Program-made: the position numbers and the translations under genes
The notes under the pieces: model-generated
Database searches by the model: none
Told to the model about the DNA's origin: nothing
Seen by the model: the letters and a program-made list of their open reading frames with translations, nothing else
Source of the DNA: Nocardiopsis listeri NBRC 13360
GTDB taxonomy: Bacteria; Actinomycetota; Actinomycetes; Streptosporangiales; Streptosporangiaceae
DNA length: 64,000 bases
NCBI RefSeq assembly: GCF_001570765.1
Contig: NZ_BCSH01000025.1
Coordinates: forward strand, 1 to 64,000
Reading direction: 5' to 3'
Shown: one piece after another, positions 1 through 7,577 of the stretch
Position numbering within the stretch: position 1 is the first letter of the stretch
Layout of the letters: the number at the start of each line of letters is the position of its first letter

Positions 1-98
1 AACGCGGAGACGCGTTGGCGCACGTCGAGAGGCATGGTCGTGGGAGTTGTGTCGTTCGCCCTCGTGGACGTCGCTTCGACCGCCTGGGTGAGCGTCAC
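1..98 (-). CDS. N-terminal fragment of a gene running off the left edge
   Basis: On the minus strand a GTG at 98 follows a strong GGAGGAGG ribosome site after a short spacer. It opens a frame of 32 codons that reaches the window edge without a stop. The visible residues (VTLTQAVEATSTRANDTTPT, then TMPLDVRQRVSA) form a Thr-rich, unstructured leader with no recognisable domain, so I do not assign a function. The gene would be read away from the methyltransferase gene that ends at 495. An ATG at 35 is a possible later start but lacks a ribosome site as good as that of the GTG. Confidence 0.55.
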   Translation of the reverse strand, partial: MTLTQAVEATSTRANDTTPTTMPLDVRQRVSA

Positions 99-441
99 GT
101 TGCCTCCTCCACATGGTCCACTACATGACCTGGGAAAATAGGTGAGATGTAGGACTCCGCGCACATGCGATCGGTTCACACGGGATCGGTGTGGAAAACG
201 TAGACGCAGGGATGGTGGCGCGGGATGAGCCTCGGGGGACTTTGACCAGATATCAGGAACTTTTAACGCGCGGTATGGCGAATCGGCTGATGTCGGTCGT
301 TCCAGAAAAGAACGTCTCCCCCGGAGGTCAACGCGAGACTACCCGCGCCGTGGGACTCCTGCGACCGTAGTGCAAAGTGATGCAGGTCACCCAAAAGGGG
401 AGATGGGGGGACCTCGGGGGGTTCCTCGTCTTCGGCGCTCG
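99..441. other. Gene-free spacer
   Basis: Open frames here are short, overlap each other on both strands, and show no family resemblance. The stretch near 130-300 is less GC-rich than its surroundings, as expected for the promoter of the leftward gene starting at 98. Nothing else is supportable. Confidence 0.5.
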
Positions 442-479
442 AAAAAGGCCGAGTGGGACGGTGTGTCGCCCACCCGGCC
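442..479 (-). terminator. Rho-independent terminator after the methyltransferase gene
   Basis: On the minus strand, arms at 479-469 and 457-447 pair over 11 bp with one mismatch around an 11-nt loop and are followed by a run of five T (446-442). It lies 16 nt after the stop of the methyltransferase gene. Confidence 0.75.
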
Positions 480-494
480 GGGACTTCGCCGAAG

Positions 495-1208
495 TCAGCC
501 TCGGAGGTCGTTCCCCGGCTTGCGAAGGTGGTGGACCCACGCGGGCGGGACGTTCGCGAAGACCTTCTCCGAACCGATCCCGTAGCGGTCGATCCAATCC
601 TGGACCACCCAGCTCGTCCGAGCCTGGCGCAGGTAGTCCTCGCGCTTGGCGATGACCGCCTTGACCCCCTTCGTGTACAGGTATCCGTAGAACGACAGCG
701 TTCCGCCGGGGCGGAGCACCGTGAAGTAGTAGTCGAGGATGTCCTTCACCTGGTCCGCGGTGAAGTTGGCGAACGGCAACCCGGACACGATCACGTCGTA
801 GGTCCGGTCGGTGCCCAGGTCGTTCACCAGGCAGGCGTGCACCGTGGCGGAGTCGGCGATCCGGGACATGTCAGGGTCGGTCGACAACAACTCCTCGACG
901 TGGGCGGCGAACTCGGGATTCGCCTCGACGAGGTCGAGAGTGTCGCCGGGGCGCATGGCGGCCGCGATCCCACGGCTGATGGCGCCGGTGCCGGCGCCCG
1001 CCTCCAGGATGCTCAGGGCCCCGTCGGGGTCGGTGCGGTGGCGGATGTGTTCGGCCATCTCATGGGCGAGCGCACCACTACTGGGCAGGATGGATCCGGT
1101 GGCGTGGAAGGTTCGCAGCGCCTGGCCGAAGAACAGTCGGGTGTCGCGCAGTCGTTCCTGGAGTCGGAGGGCGGAAAGGGGTCCGGCATGGCTGTGTGTC
1201 TCGGACAT
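495..1208 (-). CDS. PmtA-like SAM-dependent methyltransferase
   Basis: 237-residue class I methyltransferase. The SAM-binding motif I (ILEAGAGTGAISRGI, about residues 67-81) and the acidic motif II (LDLVEANPEF) are plain. Just before them is the segment FHATGSILPSSGALAHEMA, which matches the 'ATGAVLPSS..LA..MA' signature of rhizobial-type phospholipid N-methyltransferases (PmtA) and rRNA-adenine-methylase-like relatives. By family the substrate would be phosphatidylethanolamine or a related lipid, but many actinobacterial members are uncharacterised, so the lipid role is inference. The length fits the family. ATG 1208 was chosen because the frame is conserved from MSETHSH onward; no strong ribosome site is visible. 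It is monocistronic and closed by its own terminator. Confidence 0.7.
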   Translation of the reverse strand: MSETHSHAGPLSALRLQERLRDTRLFFGQALRTFHATGSILPSSGALAHEMAEHIRHRTDPDGALSILEAGAGTGAISRGIAAAMRPGDTLDLVEANPEFAAHVEELLSTDPDMSRIADSATVHACLVNDLGTDRTYDVIVSGLPFANFTADQVKDILDYYFTVLRPGGTLSFYGYLYTKGVKAVIAKREDYLRQARTSWVVQDWIDRYGIGSEKVFANVPPAWVHHLRKPGNDLRG

Positions 1209-1352
1209 GCTTGAACGCTAACGCCTCGGCGGGTCGTGGGGGAGTTGACACAGGCGTTTGTCCGGGAAACACCGGGTGGGTATCGCCACTAGGGAAACGG
1301 GAACCGGTGATGTGCCCGCGCCGTCCCACACCGCCCGCCCTACCCTGAGTGC

Positions 1353-2183
1353 ATGAACGCACCGGACAGCCCATCCCCCGTCCCCGACCACCTCCGAACC
1401 GCGTTGGTCACCGGTGCCTCCAGCGGGATCGGTGAGGAGTTCGCCCGCAGGCTCGCCCAGCGCGGCCACGCCCTCGTCCTGGTCGCACGTCGCGCGGAGC
1501 TTTTGGAGGAGGTCGCCTTCGAACTGCGGGAGAGTTACGGAACGCCCGTCGAGGTCCTCGTCGCCGATCTGGGCGACCCCGAAGGCCTCGCCTCGGTCAC
1601 CGAACGCCTCGCCGTGGACGGCACGGGGGGACTCGACCCCATCGACCTGCTCGTCAACAACGCAGGGCGTGGGGACGGCGGCGTCTTCGCCGAGCAGGAC
1701 CCCGCCGAGATCGACGCGATGCTCGACCTCAACGTTCGCGCCGTCCTCCAACTGACCCGGGCCGTGCTCCCCGTCCAGATCGCCCGTCGGGCCGCCGGCG
1801 AGACCCGGAGACTGGGTGTGGTGAACGTGGCCTCCATGGCCGGGGAGATCCCCGCCAACCCGGGTGGTTCCGTCTACGGAGCGGGCAAGAAGTTCGTCAC
1901 GATGTGGAGCGAGAGCGTCGCCGCCGAGGTACGGAAGAAGGGTGTGCACGTCACCGTGGTGCTGCCGGGGTTCGTTCGCACCGACATGACACGCGAGGTC
2001 CAGGCGCAGGGGATGCCCCAGTTCGCGTTCGTCCACAAGGAGCACATCGTCCGCGACGCGCTCACCGCGTGGTCGGCGGGGCGCCCTGCGGTCATTCCCG
2101 GCGCCCAGTACAAGACCGCCGACGGGCTACTGCGCCTACTGCCACGGCCCCTCGTGCGGGCCGTGGCGCGCCGCCTGGCCTGA
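1353..2183 (+). CDS. SDR-family NAD(P)-dependent oxidoreductase
   Basis: 276-residue classical short-chain dehydrogenase. Rossmann motif TGASSGIG lies at about residues 20-27, NNAG in the middle, a catalytic Ser in the VNVASMAGEIP strand, and the YxxxK pair in YGAGKKF. The C-terminus PLVRAVARRL is typical of the DltE-like subgroup that reduces unknown carbonyl substrates, often lipid-linked. ATG 1353 is the only start that keeps the full N-terminus. It is divergent from the methyltransferase gene with a 144-nt spacer and is not coupled to the his genes, which start 157 nt downstream. Substrate unknown. Confidence 0.85.
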   Translation: MNAPDSPSPVPDHLRTALVTGASSGIGEEFARRLAQRGHALVLVARRAELLEEVAFELRESYGTPVEVLVADLGDPEGLASVTERLAVDGTGGLDPIDLLVNNAGRGDGGVFAEQDPAEIDAMLDLNVRAVLQLTRAVLPVQIARRAAGETRRLGVVNVASMAGEIPANPGGSVYGAGKKFVTMWSESVAAEVRKKGVHVTVVLPGFVRTDMTREVQAQGMPQFAFVHKEHIVRDALTAWSAGRPAVIPGAQYKTADGLLRLLPRPLVRAVARRLA

Positions 2184-2340
2184 CCCGCGGAGCGGGTCCC
2201 GGCGGTGGACCCGAGCGGGGCCCGTGCCGTGACCTGGCACACCCGCGGTTCTCACATGCCGAGACACCTGGGCCCCGGTTGGGCACCGGTGGTCCAGAGC
2301 GCCTACTCTGGTAGAGCACTGTCGGTCGAGGAAAGAGACC

Positions 2341-2604
2341 ATGAAGACCTTCGAAGAGCTGTTCGCCGAGCTGTCCGAGAAGGCACGCTCCCGCCCCGAG
2401 GGGTCCGGGACCGTCGCCCAACTCGACGCCGGCGTCCATGCCATCGGCAAGAAGGTCGTCGAGGAGGCAGCCGAGGTCTGGATGGCCGCCGAGTACGAAT
2501 CGGACGAGCAGGCCGCGGAAGAGATCTCGCAGCTCCTCTACCACCTCCAGGTCCTGATGCTGGCCCGTGGCCTGCGGCTCGAGGACGTCTACAAGCATCT
2601 GTAG
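2341..2604 (+). CDS. hisE: Phosphoribosyl-ATP pyrophosphatase
   Basis: 87 residues, the normal size for a stand-alone HisE. It hydrolyses phosphoribosyl-ATP to phosphoribosyl-AMP and pyrophosphate, the second step of histidine synthesis. The MazG-type helical fold is visible with the metal-binding acidic cluster [17 protein letters not shown] and the second helix [14 protein letters not shown]. The ATG at 2341 follows GAGGAAAG at a good distance. hisG follows after 89 nt on the same strand, the usual actinobacterial hisE-hisG order, and the pair is closed by the terminator at 3573. Confidence 0.95.
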   Translation: MKTFEELFAELSEKARSRPEGSGTVAQLDAGVHAIGKKVVEEAAEVWMAAEYESDEQAAEEISQLLYHLQVLMLARGLRLEDVYKHL

Positions 2605-2693
2605 GTCGGCCCGCCCCGCGCCCCTTCCGGGCGCGAGCGTTCGCCGGCCACCGGACGTCCCCGTACACGTAAGAGCGATCAAGGAACCACGAC

Positions 2694-3548
2694 ATGCCCG
2701 ACATGCTCAGAATCGCCGTGCCCAACAAGGGCCAACTGTCCGAGCCCGCCGTCCAGATGCTCACCGAGGCCGGTTACCGGCAACGCAAGAGCAGCCGTGA
2801 CCTGGTGCTGGTCGATCCGGACAACAACACCGAGTTCTTCTTCCTGCGCCCCAAGGACATCGCCGTCTACGTCGGCGAGGGCATCCTCCAGGCCGGGATC
2901 ACCGGCCGCGACATGCTGCTGGACTCCGGCGCGCCCGTCGACGAGGTCCTCCCCCTCGGCTTCGGTGGGTCCACCTTCCGGTTCGCGGCCCCCGGCGGCG
3001 CCGGAATGAGCATCGACGACCTCAACGGCAAGCGCATCGCCACGTCCTTCGACGAACTGCTCCGCTCCTACCTGGAGAAGCGGAACGTGTCGGCGCGGGT
3101 CATCCACCTCGACGGAGCCGTGGAGAGCTCGGTGCAGCTCGGTGTGGCCGACGCGGTGGCCGACGTGGTCTCCACCGGGACCACCCTGCGCAACGCCGGG
3201 ATGGAGACCTTCGGTGACCCCATCCTGGTGTCCGAGGCCGTGGTCATTCGGCCCACGAACGCACCCGACAACCCCCAGATCGACCTGCTGCTGCGGCGGC
3301 TGCGCGGCGTTCTGGTGGCTCGGGACTACGTGATGATGGACTACGACGTGCACGCCGAGAACCTGGAGGGCGCGGTCGCGCTCACCCCGGGCATGGAGGG
3401 GCCGACGGTCTCCCCACTGCACCGTGAGGGCTGGGTCGCGGTGCGTTCGATGGTGCCGCGCAAGGAGGCCCAGCGCATCATGGACGACCTGTGGCAGCTG
3501 GGGGCCCGAGCGATCCTGGTCACCGACATCTACGCCTGCCGCCTGTAG
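2694..3548 (+). CDS. hisG: ATP phosphoribosyltransferase (long form)
   Basis: 284 residues. First, committed step of histidine synthesis: ATP plus PRPP gives phosphoribosyl-ATP. The N-terminal part begins LRIAVPNKGQLSEPAVQML, and the PRPP loop lies in VADVVSTGTTLRNAGM (about residues 155-170). The last 75 or so residues form the ACT-like regulatory domain of long (HisG_L) enzymes, normally the site of histidine feedback inhibition, so no separate HisZ is expected. The start follows AAGGAACCACGAC. Confidence 0.95.
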   Translation: MPDMLRIAVPNKGQLSEPAVQMLTEAGYRQRKSSRDLVLVDPDNNTEFFFLRPKDIAVYVGEGILQAGITGRDMLLDSGAPVDEVLPLGFGGSTFRFAAPGGAGMSIDDLNGKRIATSFDELLRSYLEKRNVSARVIHLDGAVESSVQLGVADAVADVVSTGTTLRNAGMETFGDPILVSEAVVIRPTNAPDNPQIDLLLRRLRGVLVARDYVMMDYDVHAENLEGAVALTPGMEGPTVSPLHREGWVAVRSMVPRKEAQRIMDDLWQLGARAILVTDIYACRL

Positions 3549-3572
3549 GGGATCGACCCCCGCACGAACACG

Positions 3573-3620
3573 CCCCGTCCCGAACCGCCACAGACGCGGT
3601 TCGGGACGGGGCTTTTCGTT
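3573..3620 (+). terminator. Rho-independent terminator of hisEG
   Basis: Perfect 16-bp inverted repeat, 3573-3588 with 3596-3611, 7-nt loop, followed by CTTTTCGTT. It lies 24 nt after the hisG stop. Confidence 0.9.
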
Positions 3621-3679
3621 GCCCTTCGCGGCTCCGGCATCCTGGGGGCATCGTCGAAGAGAAACGAGGATAGTGGAAG

Positions 3680-4168
3680 ATGCCCGCCTCCCCGCGTCCG
3701 GTCACCCTGGCCGCCGTCCCCCTCCTGATCGTGGTCACCGCCGGATGCCTTCCGCCGGGTTTGGACCGGGCTTCGTCTCCCGGCGATGACCAGGACCTGC
3801 TCAACGTCCTGGTGTGTTCACAGGCGTACCTGGACCCGTTGTGCGACGAGGGACGTGAGCACGGGTTCGACGACGAGATGGAGGAGATCGAGACCTTCCT
3901 GAACCAATCGCCCGAGGTCGAGTCGTATCTCTTCGTCACTCATGAGGAGGCCTACCGGCGGTTCCTCGAAAAGTCGGATGAGGACCCGCCGGAGGGGTTG
4001 GCCCCTGATGACCTCCCGTCCCGATACGACGTGAGGGTCCAAGACAGTGACCGACGTGAGGCACTCGCCTCGGCGATGGCGGACATGTGCGGGGTGGTGG
4101 AGGTCCACTACGTCGAAGCCGGTGAGGAGACGCTCACCGACTTCCCCGGGGCCGGGTCGGGGTGCTGA
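3680..4168 (+). CDS. Free-standing FtsX-ectodomain-like lipoprotein
   Basis: 162 residues. The N-terminus is a short secretion signal ending in LIVVTAGC, a plausible lipobox, so the mature protein should be membrane-anchored through Cys23 on the outer face. The rest resembles the extracellular domain of actinobacterial FtsX: a helix EIETFLNQSPEVES, then YLFVTHEEAYRRFLEKS, then the LAPDDLPSRYDVRVQDSDRR segment and a final helix plus strand. FtsX normally carries this domain between membrane helices 1 and 2 and uses it to activate cell-wall hydrolases such as RipC. Here no permease helices are present. Four extra cysteines (LVCSQAYLDPLC, MC, C-terminal GC) could form disulfides. The role is inference. 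The 3' end overlaps the convergent DoxX gene by 61 nt. Confidence 0.65.
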   Translation: MPASPRPVTLAAVPLLIVVTAGCLPPGLDRASSPGDDQDLLNVLVCSQAYLDPLCDEGREHGFDDEMEEIETFLNQSPEVESYLFVTHEEAYRRFLEKSDEDPPEGLAPDDLPSRYDVRVQDSDRREALASAMADMCGVVEVHYVEAGEETLTDFPGAGSGC

Positions 4169-4554
4169 GCGTCGGCGGGACGTGACTGTAGGGCCGCCCA
4201 GATCAGCGGAACCTGAAGGGGCACGCGGCCCCAGGCGATGAGCCGGTTGTCGGCCGGACCAGGCAGTCGGCCCGAACCCGAGTCCAGGGCCATCTGTACG
4301 TTGGCGGGCCATACGGACAGCAACAGCGTGGCGGCGGCCGGGCCGGCCCACTTCCGCCGAGTCAGCAGGCCGACCCCGCAGGCCAGTTCCGCAGCCCCGC
4401 TGCCGTATACGAACGCGCGGCGGGCGGGCAGCCGCCGAGGCATGATCGCCTCGAACGGCTTCGGGGTGATGAAGTGCAGCACCCCGGAGGCGACGAACAG
4501 GCCTCCGAGTGCCCGCGGGGCCACCCTGCGCAGTACGCTTGCAAGATCGCTCAT
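4108..4554 (-). CDS. DoxX-family membrane protein
   Basis: 148 residues with about four hydrophobic segments. The pattern GGLFVASGVLHFITPKPFEAIMP, then a GSGAAELACGVGLL helix with the conserved AAEL, is that of DoxX/DoxD-like small membrane proteins. In other actinobacteria these are linked to redox or thiosulfate chemistry, but most are uncharacterised. The hydrophilic tail from about residue 125 on is coded by DNA that also encodes the end of the convergent lipoprotein. Confidence 0.7.
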   Translation of the reverse strand: MSDLASVLRRVAPRALGGLFVASGVLHFITPKPFEAIMPRRLPARRAFVYGSGAAELACGVGLLTRRKWAGPAAATLLLSVWPANVQMALDSGSGRLPGPADNRLIAWGRVPLQVPLIWAALQSRPADAQHPDPAPGKSVSVSSPAST

Positions 4555-4904
4555 GAACTCTCTCCCTCTCGTGACGCGCCGGGACCCAACCTACTCGCCG
4601 GTAAACAGCGGGTCGCGCGACACCCCCTGGGGAAACGGTTCACCTCGACCACCTTGCGGGCACCGTCGGCGGTCGACACCGGCGGCCGCGTCCGCCCGCG
4701 CAGGACCTTGAAGAACCCGCGCGCCGGTTCCCCGGCGGAAGGCGGCCTCCGCCCGGCTTCTCGGGTGACCGCGCGTCCCCGGTCTCCTGCGGCCACCGGG
4801 CCACCGGGCCCCCGCCCACCGACGATCGGTCCCTCTTCGTCCGGCGAAGGACGCATCTCCAGATCCCCCGGGCACCTTCCGCCCGAGCCGGGCACAATGG
4901 GGCC
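4555..4904. other. Spacer without a supportable gene
   Basis: This 350-nt divergent gap is extremely GC-rich, so all frames stay open by composition. None of the open frames has a ribosome site plus recognisable protein. It should contain the promoters of the DoxX gene and the spermidine-synthase-like gene, but I cannot pick out clear -35/-10 pairs. Confidence 0.45.
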
Positions 4905-5630
4905 ATGAACCAGCGAACGGGGCACCTCGTGCCGGAGGAAGAGACGGTCACCCTGGCCCGAGTGACCGGAGAGACCGGCGGCGACCTGGTGCTGCGCCGG
5001 GTGGGCGCGCACTACGAGATCTATTCCAACGGGGTCTTCCTCATGGACACCCGGGACGGCACGTCGGAACGGGAGATGGTCCGCGCGAGCCTGAACGCCC
5101 TACCGCAGGGGCGCTCGCACGCGCGCGTGCTGATCGGTGGGCTGGGCGTCGGCTTCTCCACCCGGGAAGCCCTCGACCACTCGCGGGTGGCGCGGGTGGA
5201 CGTCGTGGAGTTGGAACCCCAGGTGATCGCCTGGCACGAGGAGGAACTAGGCGAGGCCGCGGACTTCGTCCACCACGACCCTCGCTGTCGGGTGTACAAC
5301 GAGGACATCGTGGCCTGGCTGGCCAAGGCCGCGGCGAAGTCGGAACCCGCCCGCTACGACGTCATCTGTCTGGACACCGACAACGGTCCCGACTGGACCG
5401 TGGTGGAGAACAACAATCGCCTGTACGAGGCGGCCGGTCTGGAACGGCTCACCCGGTTGCTGGCACCCGAAGGGGTGCTCTCGTTCTGGAGCGCCAACGC
5501 CGTCGAGAGCTTCGAGAAGCTGCTCCGCGAACACTTCGAGGTGGTGGAGGTCGTGGAGGTCACGGTCGCCCGGGGCGTCCCCGACACCGTCTACCTCGCC
5601 TCGAAACCCCTGGCGGAGCGATCTGCCTAG
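4905..5630 (+). CDS. Spermidine-synthase-like protein
   Basis: 241 residues with the polyamine aminopropyltransferase fold. A short beta N-terminal part (DLVLRRVGAHYEIYSNGVF) is followed by the Rossmann domain with VLIGGLGVGFSTREAL (glycine-rich loop), VDVVELEPQVIAWH (acidic motif binding the nucleoside) and YDVICLDTDNGPDW. The usual GGGDG loop is changed to GGLGVG and the catalytic DSTDP-type segment is altered, so true spermidine synthesis is doubtful. Several actinobacterial paralogues of this kind are annotated only as spermidine-synthase family. It stands alone. Confidence 0.7.
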   Translation: MNQRTGHLVPEEETVTLARVTGETGGDLVLRRVGAHYEIYSNGVFLMDTRDGTSEREMVRASLNALPQGRSHARVLIGGLGVGFSTREALDHSRVARVDVVELEPQVIAWHEEELGEAADFVHHDPRCRVYNEDIVAWLAKAAAKSEPARYDVICLDTDNGPDWTVVENNNRLYEAAGLERLTRLLAPEGVLSFWSANAVESFEKLLREHFEVVEVVEVTVARGVPDTVYLASKPLAERSA

Positions 5631-6026
5631 ATGAGTGATTCCCAGGGGGGAGGCGGGGGCGAGGGCGGCTGGTGGGGCGCCTCGGCTAGAGAACCTTCCG
5701 GTGGCCTGGCGGGGTGGGGGCGGGTTCTCCCTCCTTGAGGCAACGTTCTCGCCCTGGGCCACCGGGGGTGCGCCAAAGCCCCGCAGGCTCTGGCAACGTT
5801 GAACATCACCGTGCCGTTGAAGCGGTTCCTGGGGGCGAGGAGGGAGAGCCGACCCCACCGTCGTGGCTACCTCCTACCGGAGCCACTACCGCCAGGGCAC
5901 CCCTGCCACAGGTGTTGGCGGCACCGCCCTGGCCGGCGGTGGTCGCCCCTCCAGCGCCGCCGCCCCCGTTCTCGTTCGCGCCAAGCCAGGCACCATCCCC
6001 TCTTCCAGGGCCGGAACCGTGTTGAT
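5631..6026. other. Gene-free, purine-asymmetric spacer
   Basis: No frame here has both a ribosome site and a recognisable product. The motif CAACGTT occurs twice (around 5740 and 5796) about 55 nt apart. The stretch follows the truncated end of the HAD pseudogene and may be eroded coding sequence, but I see no identifiable remnant. Confidence 0.4.
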
Positions 6027-6071
6027 CTTGCTACCAGGAGCGAAGCAAGCGCTTACCTTGCTACCAGGAGC
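6027..6071. repeat. Two 15-bp direct repeats, 30-bp period
   Basis: CTTGCTACCAGGAGC occurs at 6027-6041 and again at 6057-6071. The pair is also framed by GATCTTG (6024-6030) and CAAGATC (6071-6077) in inverse orientation. It lies exactly where the HAD reading frame is cut off, so it may mark a deletion or insertion scar. Confidence 0.5.
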
Positions 6072-6075
6072 AAGA

Positions 6076-6318
6076 TCACGACGAGATCCACCACCAGACA
6101 GAGCCGGCCAACGCGGCGGAGACGCCGGCCCGCCACTCCTCGTCGGTGACCCGGCCGGTGATCGCCGGCAGCAGGTGGTCGGGGTGGAACGCGGTGCCGG
6201 CGAGGGTGCCCTCGGGAAGCCCGTACCGCCGGTCCACGGCGAGCATGCCTCCGTCCTCGGGTCACAGGCGAAGAACGCCGTCCACGTCGCACAGGACGGA
6301 GTGGTGGCGTTCATCCAT
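6076..6318 (-). pseudogene. Broken HAD-family hydrolase gene
   Basis: From ATG 6318 the minus strand reads MDERHHSVLCDVDGVLRL, the start of a HAD hydrolase with the catalytic DxDG motif, then hits TGA at 6264-6262. Reading through gives PEDGGMLAVDRRYGLPEGTL, AGTAFHPDHLLPAITGRVTD and EEWRAGVSAALAG, a continuous and family-typical HAD cap region, before a second stop at 6078-6076. Homologues usually have Trp after VLRL, so TGG to TGA is the likely lesion. The rest of the enzyme (motifs II-IV) is missing downstream. It starts 5 nt after the EF-hand stop, so it was the distal gene of that unit. Confidence 0.7.
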
Positions 6319-6323
6319 CCTGG

Positions 6324-6542
6324 TCAGCCCTTGTTCTGGGACATGTAACGGGCGAACTCCTCCAGGGAGATGCGCTGGTCGCCGTCGGAGTCCATGGTCC
6401 GCACCACCTCGGCGGCCTGCTCCTCGGTGGTCTCGTCGCCGAGGTTGTGCATCAGGGAGGCCAGCTCCTGCGCGGAGATGAGGCCGTCGCCGTCGACGTC
6501 CACAAGGGCGAACGTGGCGGCGTACTCGGTGGTCTCGGGCAT
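6324..6542 (-). CDS. Two-EF-hand calcium-binding protein
   Basis: 72 residues with two canonical EF-hand loops, DVDGDGLISAQE and DSDGDQRISLEE, both with acidic residues at positions 1, 3, 5 and 12. There is no signal peptide, so it is a cytoplasmic calmodulin-like protein of the calerythrin/CabD type found in actinomycetes. Target unknown. It follows the pst genes but is separated from pstA by a strong hairpin. The HAD pseudogene begins 5 nt after its stop. Confidence 0.85.
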   Translation of the reverse strand: MPETTEYAATFALVDVDGDGLISAQELASLMHNLGDETTEEQAAEVVRTMDSDGDQRISLEEFARYMSQNKG

Positions 6543-6620
6543 CGGGGGTCACACTCCGGATCGTCTCGTGATGAGGGTCCGGGCAAGGCTACCGCCGCCG
6601 GGCCGGACCGGGAAAGGTTC

Positions 6621-6654
6621 GCGGGGCCGTGCTCCGAACGGAACACGGCCCCGC
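6621..6654 (-). terminator. Terminator-like hairpin after pstA
   Basis: Perfect 11-bp stem, 6621-6631 with 6644-6654, with a possible inner TCCG/CGGA stem. On the minus strand it is followed only by a short T run (CCTTTCCC). It begins 15 nt after the pstA stop and separates pst from the EF-hand gene. Confidence 0.65.
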
Positions 6655-6668
6655 GGCAAGGGGGTGGA

Positions 6669-7577
6669 TCAGGTGGTGTTGGTGGAGGCCTTGGAACCGA
6701 TCCACCGGGCGACCACGGTGAAGATCAGCACCAGCGCGAACAGGCACAGGGCCGCGCCCCAGGCGCGGTCCACCCCGGCCTCGAAGGGCTGGGCGGCGCC
6801 CTTGAAGAGCTGGAGTGGCACGGAGCCCTGCGGGTCGCCCTGAAAACTCGTGACGATGAGTCCGGAACCGAAGGCGGTCAGCATCAGGGGCGCCGTCTCG
6901 CCGATGCCCCGGGCGATCGCCAGCATCGAACCCGTCGTCAGGCCCGGCGCCGCGGTCGGCAGCACCGTGTGCACGATCGTCTGCCACTTGCGCGCGCCCA
7001 GACCGTAGCTGGCGTTGCGCATCTCGTTCGGGACCAGTCGCAGCATCTCCTCCGCGGACCTGGTCACGATGGGCAGCATCATCACGGCGATGGCCACGGC
7101 GCCCACGAAGGTACCGAAGCCCAGGCCGCCCCAGCCGATCACCAACAGGCCGTAGACGAACAGACCCACGAAGATCGACGGGATACCGGTCATCACGTCG
7201 GTGAAGAAGCGGATCGCCGAGGTCATTCGGTTGGGCCCGTACTCGACGATGTACACGGCGGTGGCGATGCCGAACGGGAGCGACATCAGGATGGCCAACG
7301 CCATGATGTACAGGGTTCCGAAGAACCCGGCCGCGTAGCCGCCGCCCTCGCGCCGGGGCGGGGGCTCGGTCTGGGTGAAGAAGTCCAGGTTCACCACGCC
7401 GATGCCGCGGCGGGTCACCTCGAAGATGATCAGCACCAAGGGGATCATGGCGATGATCATCGCGCCGGTCAGGAGCACGGTGGCGCTGCGGTCCTTGAAC
7501 CGTCGGAACGCGGAACCCGGGGGACGTTGGTTCAGCGGAACGTGCTTGCGCGGGGGAGTCGAGGTCATGGTGCTCAT
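6669..7577 (-). CDS. pstA: Phosphate ABC transporter permease PstA
   Basis: 302 residues, six membrane helices. It pairs with PstC to form the channel of the high-affinity Pst phosphate importer. The inner-membrane permease EAA loop is visible around YGLGARKWQTIVHTVLPTAA. The start codon overlaps the pstC stop by 4 nt (translational coupling). It belongs to the PHO-box-controlled pstSCA unit. Confidence 0.95.
   Translation of the reverse strand: MSTMTSTPPRKHVPLNQRPPGSAFRRFKDRSATVLLTGAMIIAMIPLVLIIFEVTRRGIGVVNLDFFTQTEPPPRREGGGYAAGFFGTLYIMALAILMSLPFGIATAVYIVEYGPNRMTSAIRFFTDVMTGIPSIFVGLFVYGLLVIGWGGLGFGTFVGAVAIAVMMLPIVTRSAEEMLRLVPNEMRNASYGLGARKWQTIVHTVLPTAAPGLTTGSMLAIARGIGETAPLMLTAFGSGLIVTSFQGDPQGSVPLQLFKGAAQPFEAGVDRAWGAALCLFALVLIFTVVARWIGSKASTNTT

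Noticed and set aside
6024..6077. Possible CRISPR-like array
   Set aside because: Only two 15-bp repeats with a 15-bp spacer and no cas genes; no CRISPR array was seen anywhere in the window.
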